A DNA stretch of 50,831 nt, taken from positions 1 to 50,831 of the forward strand of contig CACVKW010000993.1 of assembly GCA_902749685.1 (NCBI GenBank), written 5' to 3'. This stretch comes from Olavius sp. associated proteobacterium Delta 1. Lineage in GTDB: Bacteria; Desulfobacterota; Desulfobacteria; Desulfobacterales; JAFDCJ01. The position numbers and the translations under genes are program-made. The notes below the pieces were generated by a model that was not told where the DNA came from, searched no databases, and saw nothing but the letters and a program-made list of their open reading frames with translations. Positions 33,486 through 43,500 of this stretch are shown here, piece after piece; position 1 is the stretch's first letter, and each line of letters begins with the position of its first letter.

Positions 33486-34076
33486 GTGACCTCAAATGAA
33501 ACTTCATGAATCCAATGGTTTTTTCGTGAACTTCCACACGCTGTTACAAAGTACAGAATTCGTCGTCGTACTCGTCCTTCGTCCTCGATAAAATTCTGAT
33601 TCACGAGGATGAGTACGAAAAGTATCGGATTCGATCGCCTGAAAGTGCCCTTATATGAAACTACAGTTGCTTCTACGATCAAACTGGACGCTCGCGACCA
33701 GAGGCGGCGCACGTATGAGACTCCGTCTGATCGCAACACTGAAAAGATTGAACGTCGAACATCGAACGTCCAACGTCGAACATCCAATATTGATGGCGCC
33801 GCGCTTTATCTATTTAATATCAAGCGGCCACAGATTTTCGAATGTTAGATCCGCTTTTGGCCTGCGTAGCCTATTTGGCGAAGCAGGCTTGCTCAGTCTT
33901 TTTAAAAAAATAGACCGTTCGACCTTGTCATTTGACCCTGAGGTTCTCGAAGAGAAGCTCACGGCGGGCAGAATACATTACTTCGACATTCGATATTTGT
34001 CCGCCTCGGGAGGATTCGCTTTTTCAGATTTACTTTTTTGATTAATCCGGCCGCCCTACTGAGGCGGCTAAATTTT
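33486..34076. repeat. Repeat-filled intergenic region
   Basis: No gene supported. 33560-33620 holds TACTCGTCCTTCGTCCTCG facing CGAGGATGAGTACGA; 33651-33706 is the degenerate relative of the repeat at 6450; 33742-33795 has GAACGTCGAACATCGAACG words, with relatives near 33978-33999 (TTCGACATTCGATATTTG). A stem GCCGCC/GGCGGC at 34050-34068 ends the region. Confidence 0.6.
34050..34068 (-). terminator. Possible terminator stem of the rhodanese gene
   Basis: GCCGCC (34050-34055) and GGCGGC (34063-34068) form a six-pair G/C stem nine bases behind the rhodanese stop. There is no clear T-run on the minus strand, so this is weak. Confidence 0.3.
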
Positions 34077-34394
34077 TCAGGCCAGCGGATACCCCGCATT
34101 TTTCCAGGCTTCAACCCCGCCCCCGAGTGCCACTGCATTGTGATAACCGTCCTTTAACAATTTTTCTGCCTGACCGGCAGCGCTTGCTTCATTGTTTCAG
34201 GCACAGAAAAAAATGATTTCCTGCTCCGTTGACAGGGAAGGAAGTTTTGATTTGAAATCGTTTAAAGAAATTGCTCCCTGCAAATGATTGTTCTTAAATT
34301 TTTCGTCATCATCATATGCACAGACAAGCAAAGCTGCCCCGGCGCTAACTTTTTGTCGGGCATCCTCAACTGATATTCGATTAGGTTCCGTCAT
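34077..34394 (-). CDS. Rhodanese-like selenoprotein (in-frame UGA as selenocysteine)
   Basis: Single-domain rhodanese/sulfurtransferase of 105 residues if the TGA at 34197-34199 is read as selenocysteine (U66). Seen: before it MTEPNRISVEDARQKVSAGA and the strand EIIFFCA; after it, in the same frame, NNEASAAGQAEKLLKDGY and ALGGGVEAWKNAGYPLA up to a TGA at 34077-34079. Rhodaneses of this type read CACPNEA at this point, so U replaces the second Cys, giving Cys64-Ala-Sec66. The domain would be cut in half otherwise. A SECIS-like hairpin starts right behind the UGA. Good ribosome site AAAGGAG. It could move sulfur or selenium, or act as a redox enzyme. Confidence 0.85.
34156..34196 (-). promoter_or_regulatory. 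Bacterial SECIS-like hairpin in the rhodanese mRNA
   Basis: Counting from the base after UGA: bases 1-6 (AACAAU) pair with 36-41 (AUUGUU); bases 17-21 (CUGCC) pair with 27-31 (GGCAG); the five-base apical loop is GGUCA with G at both first positions, 22 bases behind the UGA. This agrees with the known bacterial SECIS rule (loop G in the first two positions, 16-37 bases from UGA). Confidence 0.8.
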
Positions 34395-34536
34395 GTTTTT
34401 GGTCTCCTTTGCTCTGTTAGACTGCTATAATTGTATCTGTCTTTTTAAAACATTAATAACAGGATAAGACCAAAGACAACACATTTCAAGTTTAAGAATA
34501 AACCGCGGGGCGCAAACATTCTGAAAGGAACAAAAT

Positions 34537-35184
34537 ATGACTTCTGACAAAAATCCGTTTACCCTCGGTGCAATATTGTACGATGATTTTGAATTACTTG
34601 ATCTCTACGGTCCCCTGGAAATGTTTGGAAACCTCAAGCCTCAAATTAAAATAGTGACCGTTGCCGATAAAGTCGGGCCGGTGTCTTCTTTTCAAGGCCC
34701 TCAAACCCTGGCCGAATTTGATTATCAAAATTGTCCCCATCTCGATTTGATATTGTTGCCGGGTGGCTTTGGCACCATTCAAGAACTCCGTAACCAAACC
34801 ATTATGTCTTTCCTGCAGGAAAGAGTCCCGTCGGCCAAAGTTACAATGTCCGTCTGCTCGGGTTCCTGGATTCTTGCCAGGGCCGGCCTTTTGGATGGCC
34901 GTCGGGCAACTTCCAACAAGTTCTATTTCAAAATGGCAACTCAACAAAGTGACCGGGTGGAGTGGGTTTCTGAGGCCCGCTGGGTGGAAGATGGCCCGAT
35001 ATTCACCTCTTCCGGCGTGTCCGCAGGAATTGATATGTCGTTGGCAGTCATCGCATCACTTTATGGCGAAAATAAAGCTATGGATATAGCCAATGTTACG
35101 GAATATGTCTGGAACCAGAATCCTGCCGAAGACCCTTTTCATAAATATTTAAACATGCTTGTTTCTGAAAAAGACCGAGGCTGA
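34537..35184 (+). CDS. DJ-1/PfpI family protein
   Basis: Class I glutamine amidotransferase-like fold, cytoplasmic. Seen: opening LGAILYDDFELLDLYGPLEM with the conserved acidic residue, ILLPGGFGT, and the nucleophile elbow SVCSGSWILARAGLLDGR with Cys107, followed by ATSNKFYF. This arrangement resembles isocyanide hydratase and AraC-type regulator amidase domains, but here there is no DNA-binding domain (215 residues). The role may be hydratase, glyoxalase or repair activity; it cannot be decided. Good ribosome site (GAAAGGAA). It is divergent from the rhodanese gene and shares a 142-base promoter region with it. Confidence 0.88.
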   Translation: MTSDKNPFTLGAILYDDFELLDLYGPLEMFGNLKPQIKIVTVADKVGPVSSFQGPQTLAEFDYQNCPHLDLILLPGGFGTIQELRNQTIMSFLQERVPSAKVTMSVCSGSWILARAGLLDGRRATSNKFYFKMATQQSDRVEWVSEARWVEDGPIFTSSGVSAGIDMSLAVIASLYGENKAMDIANVTEYVWNQNPAEDPFHKYLNMLVSEKDRG

Positions 35185-35258
35185 AGAAAAAAATTTCACA
35201 CTATATTGTATTCCGCCTTTCAGCCCGCCAATTTTTGATGGAACCGATAATCCCCGGC

Positions 35259-35480
35259 TTATTTCAATTTCCATTTCAATTGGAATTCTATTTCCTCTTC
35301 TTTCTTGCCCCGTTCATGCTCGATGTTAAAAACAGCATCAGAAGGAACGGAAACCCGTTCGCCGGCAATTTGTATTTGAAACCGTTTGCCATTTTCAATC
35401 GCATCTGCCAATCTGCGAAGTTTTTGAACGAATTGCATGACCGGGTAACTTTTCTCGATATCTCTGTTACTCTTTTTCAT
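35259..35480 (-). CDS. amphi-Trp domain protein
   Basis: Small protein (73 residues) of the amphi-Trp family, function unknown. Seen: the helix VQKLRRLADAIENGKRF, the strand QIQIAGERVSVPSDAVFNIE, then a charged turn and the closing EIEFQLKWKLK, with the conserved Trp near the end. Start set at ATG 35480, preceded by AAAGGAG at ideal distance; an upstream in-frame ATG at 35540 lies in repeat-like DNA. The last 60 residues cover the domain. It lies on the minus strand with the tautomerase gene, and may be in one transcript with it. Confidence 0.8.
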   Translation of the reverse strand: MKKSNRDIEKSYPVMQFVQKLRRLADAIENGKRFQIQIAGERVSVPSDAVFNIEHERGKKEEEIEFQLKWKLK

Positions 35481-35499
35481 TTCGATCTCCTTTGTTAGG

Positions 35500-35625
35500 T
35501 TTTCGTTTACCTTACACCTTATATCTTTAATTTCCAGCATTCAGTATCCAATCCACATGCCCGGCACCCTGTATCACGAACCTCGAAACTCGCAACCCGT
35601 AGCCAATAACCAGCACCTACTGATC
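35500..35625. repeat. Word tract 13
   Basis: Degenerate words such as CCTTACACCTTATATCTTT, AGCATTCAGTATCCAATCC and GAACCTCGAAACTCGCAACC. Mostly one-sided, with no clear pairing arm. Confidence 0.45.
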
Positions 35626-35820
35626 TCTCTGCCTTCTGACCGTCACAGACTCGCCGCCAATACCCCAATTGTCGGTATCGACTTCATCGATGACCACAAC
35701 CGTGGTTAGCGGATTCTTTCCCAGGGTTTCCTGCAGCAGCCTGGTAACCCCTTCGATCAATTCGGCTTTTTTTGCCGAAGTGACGCCTTCATTGGTAATC
35801 TTGATATTTACATATGGCAT
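35617..35820 (-). CDS. 4-oxalocrotonate tautomerase family protein
   Basis: Small tautomerase-superfamily enzyme of 67 residues. Seen: MPYVNIKITNEGVTSAKKAE, in which Pro2 becomes the catalytic N-terminal proline after Met removal, and the C-terminal VVVIDEVDTDNWGIGGESV typical of the family (TDNWGxGG). Members act as homohexamers that shift double bonds in 2-oxo dienoates. A strong ribosome site (AAAGGAGGA) precedes it. The specific substrate is unknown; it lies near decayed and unrelated genes rather than in a meta-cleavage pathway. Confidence 0.93.
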   Translation of the reverse strand: MPYVNIKITNEGVTSAKKAELIEGVTRLLQETLGKNPLTTVVVIDEVDTDNWGIGGESVTVRRQRDQ

Positions 35821-35861
35821 TGGAGCTTCCTCCTTTAATCACCTGAAGTTTGTTGACCCGG

Positions 35862-36086
35862 TTAATGATCGGCAATGATTTCGACAACCCGATCGATTTC
35901 CTCTGCAAGATTGTAGAAATGAAGCGAAAGACGCACCGCTCCGGCGCGCAAAGAGGCGACAACATTGGCGGCACGCAGACGACCCATGACCCCATCGGGG
36001 TCATTGACCGGAATGGATACTATGGGAGAGCGGTTTTCAGGGGTAAAGTCGCTGCACTCTCTTATGTAAAGAACCAAAATTCTCAC
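35862..36086 (-). pseudogene. C-terminal remnant of a class V aminotransferase
   Basis: 74 codons from ATG 36086. From about residue 15 the product matches the C-terminal domain of class V aminotransferases (cysteine desulfurase/selenocysteine lyase-like): ENRSPIVSIPVNDPDGVM, then LRAANVVASLRAGAVRLSLH and FYNLAEEIDRVVEIIADH. The PLP-binding large domain is absent. The start overlaps the stop of the upstream exported-protein gene by four bases (ATGA), so it might be translated even though it cannot be an enzyme by itself. Confidence 0.75.
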
Positions 36087-36757
36087 TCCAAATTAGTTTT
36101 CACCCGCCAATATTTTTTATACCGGCTAAGCAGGAGGCCGCCGGCCCGATTTTCAGCTCCATCAGCAGCCGGACTTATTATTCTCAGCCGCACTGCGGCC
36201 TCATCCGCCTTGAGCAACTCACTGCCGACAACTTCCACCTTTGTCCTATTCATGGCCTTCAAGGCATCCGAGTTGCCCCTTTTTTGATTGCTTTTGACAA
36301 TGGTCACATAAAAATCATGCGGATTCATACTGCGCAGGGTTCGGGTATCTTCCTTAAGTCCGATTTCTCTGAGCAGCTCACTTTGTCGGCCTTCGGCCCG
36401 GGCCTGGTCGAGTTTAGCTAAAAATGATTGCTTTAAGGTTGCCAGCGTATCCGGATGAGTGAGTTTTGCCGCTTTTTCGAAGTCTCCCCGAAAAAATGCC
36501 GTCATATAGTCTTTGGCAACTCTCTCCGCAGCGGACAAATCACTTTGACAGTGCGCATAATCCGCATACATTATAAAAAACAGTAACAAGACAACAATTC
36601 CGAAATGAGACGATCTAATTATCCCGCCTTGAAAAATAGCAAATCCAGGGTGCGGCTTATTCTTTGAAAACTGAAAATACCCGATAGCCTCAAGCGCAGC
36701 CGGCTTGATTACGTTATGCTGCGCATATTTTTTATCTTTTATTTTACTATATTTCAT
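36083..36757 (-). CDS. Exported protein of unknown function
   Basis: No family is recognised with confidence. Seen: a hydrophobic segment (FGIVVLLLFFIMYADYAHC, about residues 53-71) with a signal-peptide look, then a helical domain LSAAERVAKDYMTAFFRGDF and strands VEVVGSELLKADEAAVRLRI ending YKKYWRVKTNLE, which recalls NTF2-like/DUF4878-type periplasmic proteins. If translation began just before the hydrophobic segment the signal peptide would be normal, but no ATG, GTG or TTG with ribosome site lies there; the start at 36757 gives a 50-residue extension of doubtful value. Its stop overlaps the aminotransferase remnant. Confidence 0.6.
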   Translation of the reverse strand: MKYSKIKDKKYAQHNVIKPAALEAIGYFQFSKNKPHPGFAIFQGGIIRSSHFGIVVLLLFFIMYADYAHCQSDLSAAERVAKDYMTAFFRGDFEKAAKLTHPDTLATLKQSFLAKLDQARAEGRQSELLREIGLKEDTRTLRSMNPHDFYVTIVKSNQKRGNSDALKAMNRTKVEVVGSELLKADEAAVRLRIISPAADGAENRAGGLLLSRYKKYWRVKTNLE

Positions 36758-37334
36758 ATCCGCTGCCGGCTCTTTTTATTAAGCAGATCACAGGTTGCCT
36801 TTATCATACGCTAATTACGGTTTCAAGACTTGTGGCGTATTTATCCAGGTAAAGATATTCTCCACGGCATTTCCCCAAATTATGTAGACCCCAACTAAGG
36901 GGTAGATTGATTCCCATTGTGAAAAACAGCCCCTAAAATTTGGGCAGTGGCATTCTTAACTTGGGCGGGCGTGAAAACCAGCGATTACGGTAAGCAGTCA
37001 GAATACTTGCCGATAATTATTTTGCGGGATTTTGGTATGGATATTGCCCAACGTTGATGACAACTATCATATCAACACCAAATTAAGGGAAGTTCATTTA
37101 GATGCCTGAACCGGAAGTGTCAAACAGCTAATCCTTCCGGGCGTGGCCGAATTAATAAAATAAATGTGGTTAATTTTATATATATCTAAAATCGTTAATG
37201 AAACTTGACATCCAAAATTCCAGCAGGAAATGTATACCAAAAAAGTAGGATTTGAGAGCGTGATTCGGAAAATGACTTTGGATTTCAAGTGGGAGATGAA
37301 ATGGTGCGTAATATGAAGCTCTGAACAAAAATGT

Positions 37335-37368
37335 AAAAGGGGATCTGACTGCAATCAGATCCCCTTTT
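37335..37368 (+). terminator. Strong factor-independent terminator, possibly bidirectional
   Basis: A perfect 14-pair stem (AAAAGGGGATCTGA and its complement) around the loop CTGCAA, ending in TTTTT. The A-run on the other side would let it work in both directions. Confidence 0.85.
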
Positions 37369-37380
37369 TATATATATGCC

Positions 37381-37475
37381 GGAAGGGTATTCAAACGGAC
37401 CGCCATACACGTAAAAGATATCAATTATTTGGTTGCTGTCAATACCCTTCCACGGCCTTGTGGAGGGGTTTTTTT
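37381..37475 (+). promoter_or_regulatory. Terminator with competing antiterminator helix (possible attenuator)
   Basis: Terminator: CCCTTCCAC (37445-37453) pairs with GTGGAGGGG (37460-37468, one G-T pair), loop GGCCTT, followed by seven T. Competitor: GGAAGGGTATT at 37381-37391 is the exact complement of 37441-37451 and would sequester the left arm. Just 89 bases before the start of the 2302-residue gene. Confidence 0.6.
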
Positions 37476-37563
37476 GTGATTCTAAAAAATCATTGCAGCG
37501 AATTTGAATGTTCATCGTTTATTTGATCGGTGATGAGACATTTATATCAGTGGAGGTGAGGTT

Positions 37564-40500
37564 ATGTGGCAGGAAAAATTCATGGTTAAGACTGCAATCT
37601 GGTTTATGGTGTTAACCATTGCATCGCTTTTTACCGCCGCTACGATATGCACGGCTGACGGCGGATTATTGCAGGTCACGGTTCAAAAAGATTCCCAAAA
37701 CCCTTTGGAGGGAGTGCGGGTATACCTGTTCAACGAGAGCGGTGCCTATCTGGGGCAGAATCAGATGACCGACGCCGCGGGGTTGGTCGGATTCAGCGTC
37801 TCCGAGGGAATTTATAAATTGCGGGCGGATTATCGGGGTTATCAGTTCTGGAGCGCGGATACCCTTGTCACCAGCGATATTGATATCGATCTTACCATTG
37901 CCCACCAGGATGTGACCATCACTGTCGAAGGCGTTAACCAGGGATCTAATCCCCTGGCGGGCTTGCCCGTGTACCTTTTCACCGCATCCGACACCTACAT
38001 GAATCATTCCCTGGTAACCGATGCCAACGGACAGGTTTCCTTTAGCCTGCCGGGGCAGCCCTACAAGGTGCGGGTGGACTACCTGGGTCAGCAATTCTGG
38101 TCCGGCGAGTTCAGCGGCCAGGATACCATTGTCAGCATCCCCATGGCGGATGGGGAGATCACTGTAACCGGCGACGGTCTTGCCCTGGCAGGGGTCAGTG
38201 TTTTCGTATTTTCGGAGACCGGGGCCTATCTTGGCCTCACGGCTGATACCGATTCCAACGGGATTGTGCGGTTCGCGCTTCCGGCAGGCAATTACAATTT
38301 CCGGGCCGACTATCAGGGCAGCCAGTACTGGAGCCAGGTGCAGATGCTCCTTGCAGGTCAGAACAATCCGGTTGCTTTATCCACGGGCGGCGGGACCTTT
38401 AGCCTGACGGTTTCAAAAGGGCCAGGCGAGCCCCTGGCCGGGATTCAATGCTTCGTGTTCAATGAGGATAGTTCCTATCTTGGCATATCTGGCTCCAGCG
38501 ATGCGAACGGCAATGTCAACTTTGAACTGGCCGACGGCATCTACAAGTTCAGGGTGGATTATCAGGGTTACCAGTGCTGGACCGGGCTCTATGACGTGCC
38601 GTCCGATCTTTCCGGTGATTATGTCATCGCCCACCAGGATGTATTGATTACCGTTGCGGGGGTGTACCAGGGCCCACCAGATCCGATAGCGGGTTTGCCC
38701 GTGTACCTTTTCACCGCATCCGACACTTACATGAATCAGTCCCTGGTGACCGATGCCAACGGGCAGGTTTCCTTTAGCCTGCCGGGGCAGCCCTACAAGG
38801 TGCGGGTGGACTACCTGGGTCAGCAGTTCTGGTCCGGCGAGATTACCGGGCAAAATACCACGGTAACGATTCAGCAGGGAATGGCCGCCATCCACGTGCA
38901 CCGTATCGGCACCGACGTGCCAGGCGCCAACGTCTATCTGTTCAGCCAGAGTAATGCCTATTTGAGCTGGTACGAGACCACAGATGCTTCAGGTATGACC
39001 CAATTTCTCCTACCTGCCAGGTCTTTTAATTTCCGGGCCGACAGGGGCGGGGATCAGCGCTGGAGCGATATGGTCTCAATAATTGCCGACCAGGTGACCA
39101 GCGTGGACATAAACCTGGCGGACTATCCGCCGACCGTCACTTTAGTTGCCGATCCGGAGATCATCCCCACGAACGGGTCCACCACCTTGACGTGGAGTTC
39201 AAGCGACAGCGATACCGTTGCCATCGATCAGGGAATCGGCAATGTGGAACCAAGCGGGTCGATTACGCTGTCGCCCACTGAAACCACCACCTATACCATT
39301 TCGGCGACAGGGCCTGGCGGCACCGCCACCGCTGATGTTACGGTTACCGTCAACTCGCCACCCTCCGTTACCGTTGTTCAACCGGACGGGGTCGATGATT
39401 CGGCGGATGCCGGCTTTACGATTCAATGGATCGATGACGATCCCGATGATGATGCGACGGTTGCCCTTTATTACGATGTGGACAACAGCGGCGCGGACGG
39501 TACCTTGATCGCAGCCGGTCTGAGCGAAGATGCCGATGCAGTTGGGGACGATGAATATATCTGGGATACTTCAGGTATCGCCGACGGCACATTCTACGTG
39601 TACGCCGTGATTGATGACGGAGTGAATGATCCGGTGGTGGATTATAGTGAGGGAATGGTAGCAATTGAACATGGGCCTCCTTCGGTAGCAGAAATTAAAC
39701 TGACGGCCGGTGACGCAGGAGAATATGACTATTTCGGTTACTCCGTCTCTGTTGCCGGTGACTTCGCTGTTGTCGGTGCCTATGGTGACGAAGATTACGC
39801 CGGTTCAGCCTATATTTTTAAACACGAGGGGCAGTTATGGATCCAGCAGACCAAGCTGACTGCCAGCGATGCCGAGGAAGATGACGAATTAGGAGTTTCA
39901 GTATCTATTAGCGGCGACTATGCGATTGTCGGTGCAGTGGGGGATGATTACTACACAGGTTCTGCCTATATCTTTAAATATAACGGAACGGAATGGACCC
40001 AGCAGGCCAAGCTCACTGCCGGCGACGGCGAGGAAGATGACGAATTCGGAATTTCAGTATCGATCAATGGCGACTACGCTGTTGTGGGGGCTTGGGGCGA
40101 CGATGACTTCGCAGGTTCAGCCTATATTTTTAAGCGCGAGGGAGAGGTATGGACCCAGCAGGCTAAGCTTACAGACAGCGACGCGGAAGGTTTTGGATAT
40201 TCTGTATCCATCAGCGGCGACTATTCGATTGTGGGTGCTTTTGGTGAGGAAAGTCCTACCGGTTCAGCCAATATTTACAAGCGCGAGGGGCGCGTGTGGA
40301 CCCATCAGACCAAGCTGGCTGCCAGTGATGCCGAGGATTTTGACGAATTCGGAATTTCAGTATCTATTAGCGGCGATTACGCTGTCGTGGGCGCTTCTGG
40401 AAACAGTGATGGTGGACCCTATTCGGGCGCTGCCTATGTTTTCAAGCGTGATGGATCTGCCTGGACCGAGCAGGCCAAATTGACAGCAAGCGATAAAGCA

Positions 40501-43500
40501 GAGTTTGATTGGTTCGGGCAGTCAGTGGCCATGAGCGGTGACCTCGCTGTTGTGAGCGCCCCCAGCTACTCTTCCCGTGAATGGGGAACCCCTTCCGGTT
40601 CAGCATATATTTTCAAGCGTGAGGGTTCGATCTGGACGGAGCAGACCAGGCTGACCGCCATCGATGCAGGAGAATGGAACGGCTTCGGAATATCGGTATC
40701 GATCAGCGGCGAGCATGCCATCGTGGGTGCTGATGAGGACAAAGATGGTGGAGACTATTCGGGTTCAGCCTATATTTATTCAGTCGGGGATATTTTAGGA
40801 CTACCATCCATCAGAATCCTTCAACCAGATGGTGTGTATGATACCAGGGATAGCAGTTATACGATCCAATGGACCGATTATGATTTCCATGAAAACGCAG
40901 TTATTTCCCTTTACTATGATTCGGATGGCAGCGGTGCAGACGGCATGTTGATTGTGAGTGGCCTGAGTGAGGATCCAGATCTGGAGGGCAATAATGAGTA
41001 CATATGGGATACTTTAGCGGTTGCAGATGGGACGTATTATATCTATGCCGTGATTGACGATGGTGTTAATGAACCGGTAGTGGATTATAGTGACGGTGCA
41101 GTCACCATTGCCCATGCTCCCCGCCGAAATGAAATAAAACTCACCGCCGGTGATGCAGTAGAAGGTGGCAATTTCGGGAGTTCAGTATCCATCAGTGGTG
41201 ACTATGCCATTGTGGGTTCGCATGCGTACGAAGGCTCCGCGTATGTTTTCACCCGTGAGGGTCCAGGCTGGTTTCAGCAGGCCAAACTCCTGGCTAGTGA
41301 CGCAACCCCCTCTGATAATTTCGGAAGTTGCGTGTCTATCAGCGGTGACTACGCCATCGTGGGTGCCTATGGCGACGATGATAGCGGAAGTTCTTCAGGC
41401 TCCGCATATATTTTCAAGCGTGACGGGGCGGAATGGAGCGAGCAGGCCAAGCTCATAGCCGGTGACGCTGAGGCCTACGACAATTTTGGACAATCCGTAT
41501 CGATCAGCGGTGATTACGCCATCGTGGGTGCTTCTCAGGACGATGATTACGGAACTTCTTCAGGCTCAGCCTATGTTTTCAGGCGTGAGGGGTCGGGCTG
41601 GACTCAGCAGACCAAACTCACCGCCATCGGTGCAAGATCATATGATCGCTTTGGCGGGTCCGTATCGATCAGCGGCGATTACGCCATTGTGGGCGCAAAA
41701 AGTGAAGATGATTACGGAACATATTCAGGTTCAGCCTATATATTCAAGCGTGGGGATTCGGGCTGGACTCAGCAGGCTAAACTGAACGCTAGTGATGCAG
41801 ATGCCTGGGACACCTTTGGAGTATCTGTATCCATCAGCGGTGAGTACGCTATCGTGGGTGCTTATGGAGATAGTGATACAGCTCCATTTTCGGACTATAA
41901 AGGCGCAGCCTATGTCTTCAAGCGCGAGGGTTCGGTCTGGACTGAGCAGGCCAAACTCACTGCCGGCGATGCAGTAGAAGGTGACTATTTCGGATCCTCC
42001 GTATCGATCAGCGGTGACTATGCCATCGTGGGTGCTGATCATAAAAGCGACTACGGACGCGGTTCAGGCTCAGCCTATGTATTCCAGCGTGAGGGATCCG
42101 TCTGGACTGAGCTGGCAAAAATCACTGCCGTCGATGCATCAGAATGGGATCATTTTGGATCATCCGTATCGATCAGCGGTGACTACCCCATCGTGGGTGC
42201 TGCCGGCAACGATGACAGCGGAAGCTCTTCGGGCTCAGCCTACATCTATAATTTGGGAGACACGTCAGGCGCAGCCTCCATCAGAGTTACCGAACCGTCT
42301 GGTGACAGTGGTACCGTTGATAGCAGCTTTACGATAAAATGGCGAGATGCTGATTATGACAGTAATGCCGGCATCGCGCTCTACTATGATTCGGACAGCA
42401 GCGGGGCCGATGGCACCCTGATAGTCAGCGGCCTGAGTGAAGATCCCGATGATGGCGGTGGTGACGATTACTTGTGGGATACTGCGGTCGTTGCCGAAGG
42501 AACGTATTACGTCTATGCCGTCATCGATGACGGCGAGCACGATCCGGTCGTGGACTACAGTGACGGAACGGTCACCATTAATCATACCGAGATCAAACTC
42601 CTGGCCGGTGATCTGGCAATGGGCGACAAATACGGCCACTCGGTAGACATCGCCGGTGAGTATGCCATTGTCGGCGCTTACGGCAGCGATGACGGGGGAG
42701 ACGACTCAGGCGCAGCTTATATTTTCAAGAGTGAAGGGGGCTGGAGTCAACTGGTCAAACTTGCTGCCGACGACCGATCGGGCGATGATAATTTCGGCCG
42801 GTCGGTTGCCATTGACGGGGACTACGCTATTGTGGGCGCCCCTTATGCCGATGCTGGCCATGGCGCAGCTTATATTTTTAAGCACGACGGGACAAGCTGG
42901 AACCAGCAGGTCAAACTAAGCGCGAGCGATGCCGGGCTATATGATATATTCGGAAATTCGGTTGCCATCGACGGTGACTACGCCGTTGTAGGTGCCGTGG
43001 CTGACGACGATTATACCGGTGCGGCTTATATTTTCAAACGGGTGGATTCCAACTGGATTGAGCAGGCCATATTAACCGCCGATGACAGGTATGAAGGAGA
43101 TTATTTTGGCTGCTCGGTTGCCATTGACCAGGACTATGTTGTCGTAGGAGCTTATGGCGATTACTATCGATCGTTTGACTCCGGTGCGGCTTATATTTTC
43201 AAGCGCGAGGGGGAAAACTGGAGCCAAATGACCAAACTCACAGCCGCCGATGACGCCTGGGGTTACCATTTCGGATACTCCGTCGACATTGACGATCCGT
43301 ATCTTATCGTGGGCGCAACCGGCCAGAACTATGAATTATTATCGCCTGGCGCGGCTTATATTTTCAAGCGTATGGGAGAATTCTGGGCCGATCAGACGAT
43401 ACTTACGGCCCCAATTTCCCAAAACCTGGATTATTTTGGATATTCTGTCTCCATTGATGGTGACCAGGCTATGGTAGGTGCTTCGGGCGATCCGTACTTC

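Larger units (their letters stand above)
36758..37563. other. 806-base region: leader of the giant surface-protein gene
   Basis: No gene is supported. From 36880 to 36910 there is a small stem (CCCCAACTAAGGGG). A possible -35 (TTGACA at about 37205) has no convincing -10. Two factor-independent terminators lie at 37335-37368 and 37445-37475, and an 11-bp helix competes with the second. The ribosome site GGAGGTGAGG precedes the gene at 37564. Confidence 0.55.

Noticed and set aside
33609..34041. Plus-strand frames over 33.6-34.0 kb as genes
   Set aside because: They translate the GAACGTCGAACATC word repeat and have no family resemblance or ribosome site.
34197..34394. A 65-residue rhodanese fragment as a complete gene or simple pseudogene
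   Set aside because: The frame continues without any other defect through the second half of the domain, and a SECIS-like hairpin follows the UGA, so selenocysteine is the better reading.
34426..34431. TATAAT as promoter of the DJ-1 gene
   Set aside because: No -35 hexamer at proper spacing and a leader of 100 bases; not strong enough to list.
37205..37230. Promoter TTGACA near 37205 for a small RNA ending at 37368
   Set aside because: The -35 is good but no -10 lies at 16-18 bases; left as a remark only.
41165..42337. Frames in other registers across the FG-GAP region
   Set aside because: They repeat with the same period as the FG-GAP units and are shadows of the giant gene.
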